A stretch of DNA of 8,105 nucleotides from the NCBI GenBank assembly GCA_022708005.1, contig JAKIZN010000062.1:1-8105 (forward strand). The letters are read 5' to 3'. The notes beneath the pieces were generated by a model. The model had not been told where the DNA came from and made no database searches. It saw only the letters and a list, made by a program, of their open reading frames with translations. Below are positions 5,230 to 8,105 of this stretch, piece after piece (the first letter of the stretch is position 1; every line of letters starts with the position of its first letter). The stretch comes from Bacteroidota bacterium. GTDB taxonomy: Bacteria; Bacteroidota; Ignavibacteria; Kapaibacteriales; UBA2268. Position numbers and translations under genes: made by a program.

Positions 5230-7776
5230 ATTTGCTTTAGAATCGCCATTTTTCGAGATTTTCATTAATTTCGCAGTTCGCTCTGCCTGCAAAGAAAAAG
5301 TTTCGAGTTTCGCTGTAATAATTTGCGGATAAACATTTCCGTCGGTCTCGATTGTGAGAAATGGAATATTAGAATGCCCATTGAATATTTTCGGTGGCTC
5401 GTAATCTGGATTATGCAGCCGTTTCGCTTTGATTTTCCCTTCAATATTCATTTCGGGCAATGCGATTGCCTCGGTGAATCTCGTTGGCATACAGCCAAAA
5501 GGACCCAAGTTGATAATACCGCAATACTTTTCCAACCCGTCATTTAGTGCTGTGCCAATTGTCAGCCCCGGCTCGCCCTTAAATTCATAAGGCAGAATGT
5601 GCTTGCTGTGCTTTAGCAGCGGCTCAATTTCTGTGCGATGAAACTTATAAAATCCAGATTTTTCCAATATTTTCTTTATTTTCCGCTCCGCATCGCGCAT
5701 AAAAAAGTTTCGTATTTGTCGCTCAAACTTCTTTTTCAAAGATTTTTCGCTCTCGAGCAAATCGATTTGCAGCAAATAATCTACATAAAATATCCATTCG
5801 GATATATGCGCTGTTTTCAATACAAATCCTTTTTCCGCAAAGTATTTATTCAGCCATTTATGTGCGAAATTATCGCGGCGCACATAAATTTCGCCAAGCA
5901 TCGCAATATATTTAGCCTGTTCAATCGGCGTTTTGATAGAAATATTATCTTTCAAACTTTGAGCAAAAACTTCAAGATGCTTATATATATTTTGTCCATC
6001 GGATTCAACTTTGCTGACCAATATCCCAAATTGCTCATCAAAATGCTTCATTGCTTCTTCTGGGCTAACCGAGTTAGCCATAACAGCATTGCGGACATCA
6101 TCAAGCACATCACTGGCTATAATAGACTGTATGCCGCGCAGGGCAAAGTTTTCGCCAAGCCCAGCAAAGCCATCTTCGTTCATCAATACCATTTGAGCTA
6201 CATTTTTTATTTTGTTGCGTCGCAGCAACTCACGTATAAACACGGGATATTGCCCAAGCCTGCAATTGCCCGCACCCTGCACCGTAAAGAAAGCAATATA
6301 TTTGGCAGTCGATTTGCCGCTCTCGATATAGTCCATAAGCTCGCCAACCATAAGGAGCAGCGGCAAGCATTCTTTGCCGCTAGAGTTTGCTCTGCCTTGC
6401 TTAAGCACTTCTGCCGTCGGCTGTTCAAGCGCTTTTGCGTTAAATCCAAGACTTCTCAAAGCAGCAGAAAACAGCCTTGCGGCAAGGTCGCCCATCGATG
6501 GAATGATGATCTCTACATCTTTGCTATTGAGTGGCAGTTCTTCGCCGTCAGAGCCGACAAATATAGCCATCGGATCCGCAAATTTAATCTCTGCGAGTCT
6601 AAAATTATCGTTTGCTTTGCTTTTGTTCGCGGCAATTCTGCGATAATTCGAGATAATATCTAAAGCGGCTTCGATGCGAGTATTGATGCCCGCATCTGCC
6701 GAGTGGCTGTCGAGTTCGAGAGTAAGCGATGGCTTATCGCCCATAATAGAGCGATAGCTGTTCATAATCATCGAATCGGGAGCGCAAGAAAAATTAGTTA
6801 TATAGGTAGCAAATAGATTTTCCCTATTTTTGACAAATTTCGCCGCACGCAGTATTTTTTTGCCACTTTCCCAAAACATATTATCGTCAATGGTTTCATT
6901 GATATTATCGAATATATCAAATGGTAGCACATAAATTCCGCGTGAAGCGTATTTTTGCGGGATACCTTTATTGGCAAATTCTGAAAATGAATTATAGGCT
7001 CTGCCGATGAGCAACATTGCATAACTATCGGGATTGCCGTCCAATTCTGCAATGGCTTGTTTGCCCAATTCTATCGCAGCTGCTTGGCAATCATTTTGCA
7101 TCTGAATTGCATAATTATATGCGGAATTAATCAGCGACTCATCATTTACGCCCATTTGCTTAGCAATGCTTACGAAAGTTTGCCTATCATTTTCGTAGCC
7201 ATTAGCAAAGTTCAAGTTTGGTGAAAAAAATGTACTTTCTTGAATTTTATCTCGAAAGGCTTGTTTAATATAAAATGGCTCGCCGCTTACAAATACACAA
7301 GTACAATTAAAGTCAAGCCTTTGGCATTCTTTCTCGCCTGTATTGATTTCTAAAAGGCTTGGCATAAAAATAACGTCGGGCTTCAAACTTATCAGCTCTT
7401 CAAACAATCCTAAAGATAATTGGCTGGGGAAGCAAAACGACGATATTTCCCTATCAAATCCTCTTTCATCTACTTTTTGCGGAATAACAACTTCAAACCC
7501 AAGCTGGGTAAAAAAGTTATAAAAAAGCGGATAAAATGTATGAGTAAGAAAAGAGTTGTTTATGCCCACTTTCTTTGCGCCGATTGGCAATTTTACTTTT
7601 GGTGCGAAAGTCTCAAAAAATAGCTTGTTTCGTTTTGAAACATAGTCGTATTTGCCAGCATCTTTGACTTTAGAACCAGAAAGAGAATAGTATTTATCGC
7701 AAGCGCCGCCAAAGGGATATTTTTTATCATATTGATAGGGCATTTCAAATCGCATTTTTCCTTTCCACCAGCGCAA
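5194..7776 (-). CDS. CoA dehydratase activase-like protein, DUF2229/HgdB-like large C-terminal part
   Basis: This ~860-residue frame is the bulk of a very large protein whose ATPase part lies upstream in another frame (7593-8105). Fused proteins of this family combine a BadF/HgdC-like ATPase with DUF2229 and HgdB-like domains and are presumed ATP-driven low-potential electron donors to iron-sulfur dehydratase-type enzymes; their true substrate is generally unknown. Seen in order: YPFGGACDKYY (20-30), DUF2229-like KVGINNSFLTHTFYPLFYNFFTQLGFEVV (69-97), SGEPFYI (164-170), TNFSCAPDS (327-335) with LELDSHSADAGINTRIEA (353-370), SSGKECLPLLLMVGEL (465-480), GAGNCRLGQYPVF (501-513), and near the C-terminus GEPGLTIG (734-741) with NLGPFGCMPTRF (756-767). 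Cysteines 26, 331, 470, 505 and 762 sit in conserved settings and are candidate cluster ligands. Residues before ~20 are probably not native, because homologous sequence there lies in the other frame. A local start is TTG 7776, or ATG 7755 after GGAAAGG. It ends inside the 3' end of the heptosyltransferase gene. Confidence 0.85.
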   Translation of the reverse strand: MRWWKGKMRFEMPYQYDKKYPFGGACDKYYSLSGSKVKDAGKYDYVSKRNKLFFETFAPKVKLPIGAKKVGINNSFLTHTFYPLFYNFFTQLGFEVVIPQKVDERGFDREISSFCFPSQLSLGLFEELISLKPDVIFMPSLLEINTGEKECQRLDFNCTCVFVSGEPFYIKQAFRDKIQESTFFSPNLNFANGYENDRQTFVSIAKQMGVNDESLINSAYNYAIQMQNDCQAAAIELGKQAIAELDGNPDSYAMLLIGRAYNSFSEFANKGIPQKYASRGIYVLPFDIFDNINETIDDNMFWESGKKILRAAKFVKNRENLFATYITNFSCAPDSMIMNSYRSIMGDKPSLTLELDSHSADAGINTRIEAALDIISNYRRIAANKSKANDNFRLAEIKFADPMAIFVGSDGEELPLNSKDVEIIIPSMGDLAARLFSAALRSLGFNAKALEQPTAEVLKQGRANSSGKECLPLLLMVGELMDYIESGKSTAKYIAFFTVQGAGNCRLGQYPVFIRELLRRNKIKNVAQMVLMNEDGFAGLGENFALRGIQSIIASDVLDDVRNAVMANSVSPEEAMKHFDEQFGILVSKVESDGQNIYKHLEVFAQSLKDNISIKTPIEQAKYIAMLGEIYVRRDNFAHKWLNKYFAEKGFVLKTAHISEWIFYVDYLLQIDLLESEKSLKKKFERQIRNFFMRDAERKIKKILEKSGFYKFHRTEIEPLLKHSKHILPYEFKGEPGLTIGTALNDGLEKYCGIINLGPFGCMPTRFTEAIALPEMNIEGKIKAKRLHNPDYEPPKIFNGHSNIPFLTIETDGNVYPQIITAKLETFSLQAERTAKLMKISKNGDSKANLLSKFGKFFKY

Positions 7777-8105
7777 ATAAATGATTTGCCATAGCTAACT
7801 TCGCGAGCCGCAAGGGCGTTTAAATCAAAATCGCCTTCACCAAGTAAACCAATCTGCATTTTTTGTTTTACTTCAAGCGCAGCGCCGAAAGCACCCATCA
7901 ATCCGGGGTCGGGCGGCACAATAATATCTTTGCCTGTGAGAGCGCTCATAGCTATTGGTATAGCTTTGTTGTAGCAAACTCCGCCCTGCATAAAAATTTT
8001 CTTGCCAACTTGCCTATTGCCCTTTACCCTATTTGCATAATTCAAGCAAACGGAATAAACTAACCCAGCAAGTATATTTTCTTTCGATATATTTTCTTGC
8101 TGAGC
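7593..8105 (-). CDS. CoA dehydratase activase ATPase domain, C-terminal end (partial, frame-broken)
   Basis: The open frame runs off the right edge of the window, so the 5' end of the gene is missing. From 8105 it reads through ENILAGLVYSVCLNY, KKIFMQGGVCYNKAIPIAM, TGKDIIVPPDPGLMGAFGAALE and then FICAGGKEKCDLKCPINMIK. The first three are the typical end of a BcrAD/BadFG (ASKHA-fold) ATPase domain: the helix after the phosphate loop, the (F/M)QGG motif and the VPP...GAxGAA motif. The cysteine-rich stretch is the linker that in fused family members leads directly into YPFGGxCxKYY. That continuation is present, but in the -1 frame (5194-7776). Homology is lost from about 7725, and the remaining ~43 residues down to the stop at 7593 are out-of-frame readthrough with no family resemblance. 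This is therefore the front part of the same gene as the downstream entry, split by a one-base frame change. Confidence 0.82.
   Translation of the reverse strand, partial: AQQENISKENILAGLVYSVCLNYANRVKGNRQVGKKIFMQGGVCYNKAIPIAMSALTGKDIIVPPDPGLMGAFGAALEVKQKMQIGLLGEGDFDLNALAAREVSYGKSFICAGGKEKCDLKCPINMIKNIPLAALAINTILFLVLKSKMLANTTMFQNETSYFLRLSHQK
7719..7727 (-). other. Frame break at A6 homopolymer in activase gene
   Basis: On the minus strand the upstream frame reads ATA AAA AAT here, while the downstream conserved frame reads AAA AAA TAT. The run of six A's (plus-strand T6, 7720-7725) is where a -1 step, or one extra A, joins CDLKCPINMIK to KYPFGGACDKYY as a continuous protein. A stop (TAG) in the downstream frame near 7795-7797 and the stop of the upstream frame at 7593-7595 bound the possible switch zone. 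Conservation narrows it to roughly 7720-7745. The heptamer A AAA AAT has the X XXY YYZ form of -1 slippery sites. No stimulatory Shine-Dalgarno lies 10 nt upstream, however, and no strong downstream stem is evident. A lost A, in the read data or in the genome, is the simplest reading. Confidence 0.65.
7753..7766 (-). promoter_or_regulatory. Internal Shine-Dalgarno-like site before an in-frame ATG
   Basis: GGAAAGG (7760-7766, minus strand) lies 4 nt upstream of an ATG (7755-7753) that is in frame with the ~850-residue downstream part of the activase. It is the most Shine-Dalgarno-like sequence ahead of any start in this window and could let that part be translated separately. The same bases also encode the conserved GGKEK motif in the other frame, so the resemblance may be accidental. 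Shine-Dalgarno use also seems low in this genome. Confidence 0.2.

Noticed and set aside
5638..6663. A 341-codon plus-strand open frame opposite the activase gene
   Set aside because: It is antisense to a strongly motif-supported coding region, is rich in Phe, Lys, Cys and His in a way typical of reverse-complement shadows, and shows no family motif.
7719..7727. A firm call of programmed -1 ribosomal frameshifting
   Set aside because: The A AAA AAT heptamer fits, but the only SD-like sequence (GGAAAGG, 7760-7766) is over 30 nt upstream, no strong downstream stem is seen, and a homopolymer indel explains the same data more simply.
7863..8063. A 66-codon plus-strand open frame at the right edge
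   Set aside because: It is antisense to the conserved QGGVCYN...VPPDPGLMGAFGAALE end of the ATPase domain and has no features of its own.

Overview
This window looks like chromosomal DNA of a Gram-negative anaerobe or facultative anaerobe, most plausibly in the Bacteroidota/Ignavibacteriota/Chlorobiota (FCB) lineage. This placement is an inference. It rests on the AT-rich coding style, the near absence of Shine-Dalgarno sequences before the starts, the lipopolysaccharide (LPS) glycosyltransferases, a large fused acyl-CoA dehydratase activase-like protein of a type I know from that group, and a repeat motif at the left edge that I recall from such genomes. I could not test the placement by a search.

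Layout. Positions 1-313 are non-coding and repeat-bearing. A small stem-loop (4-60) carries a CCCGAAGGG-type hairpin, and a roughly 157-bp imperfect palindrome (82-238) follows; it resembles a MITE or REPIN and has no transposase of its own. A minus-strand class I SAM-dependent methyltransferase (314-1129) comes next. An 86-bp AT-rich divergent intergenic region (1130-1215) separates it from four tightly packed plus-strand genes: GT4 (1216-2379), WaaE/KdtX-like GT2 (2394-3131), a second GT4 (3134-4216) and a GT9 heptosyltransferase of the WaaF/RfaF type (4216-5229). Gene spacings are 14 bp, 2 bp and a 1-bp TAATG overlap, so this is almost certainly one operon. It probably builds the inner and outer LPS core or a short lipooligosaccharide: GT9 adds heptose, the WaaE-like GT2 adds a hexose branch, and the two GT4 enzymes extend the chain at the cytoplasmic face of the inner membrane. 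The methyltransferase may modify a sugar of the same glycan.

The rest (5194-8105) is minus-strand and encodes one large 2-hydroxyacyl-CoA dehydratase activase-like/DUF2229 protein, truncated at its 5' end by the window edge. It is convergent with the glycosyltransferase operon, and the two 3' ends overlap by 36 bp. The reading frame is broken: the ATPase (BcrAD/BadFG) end lies in one frame and the remaining ~850 residues in the -1 frame. The switch falls at an A6 run (plus-strand T6, 7720-7725), which reads A AAA AAT in the upstream frame. A single missing A, as a sequencing error or a real mutation, is the simplest explanation. Programmed -1 frameshifting is possible but poorly supported.

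I found no tRNA, rRNA, CRISPR array, transposase or defence gene. The two items that most merit a second look are the frame break in the activase gene and the palindromic repeat cluster at the left edge.
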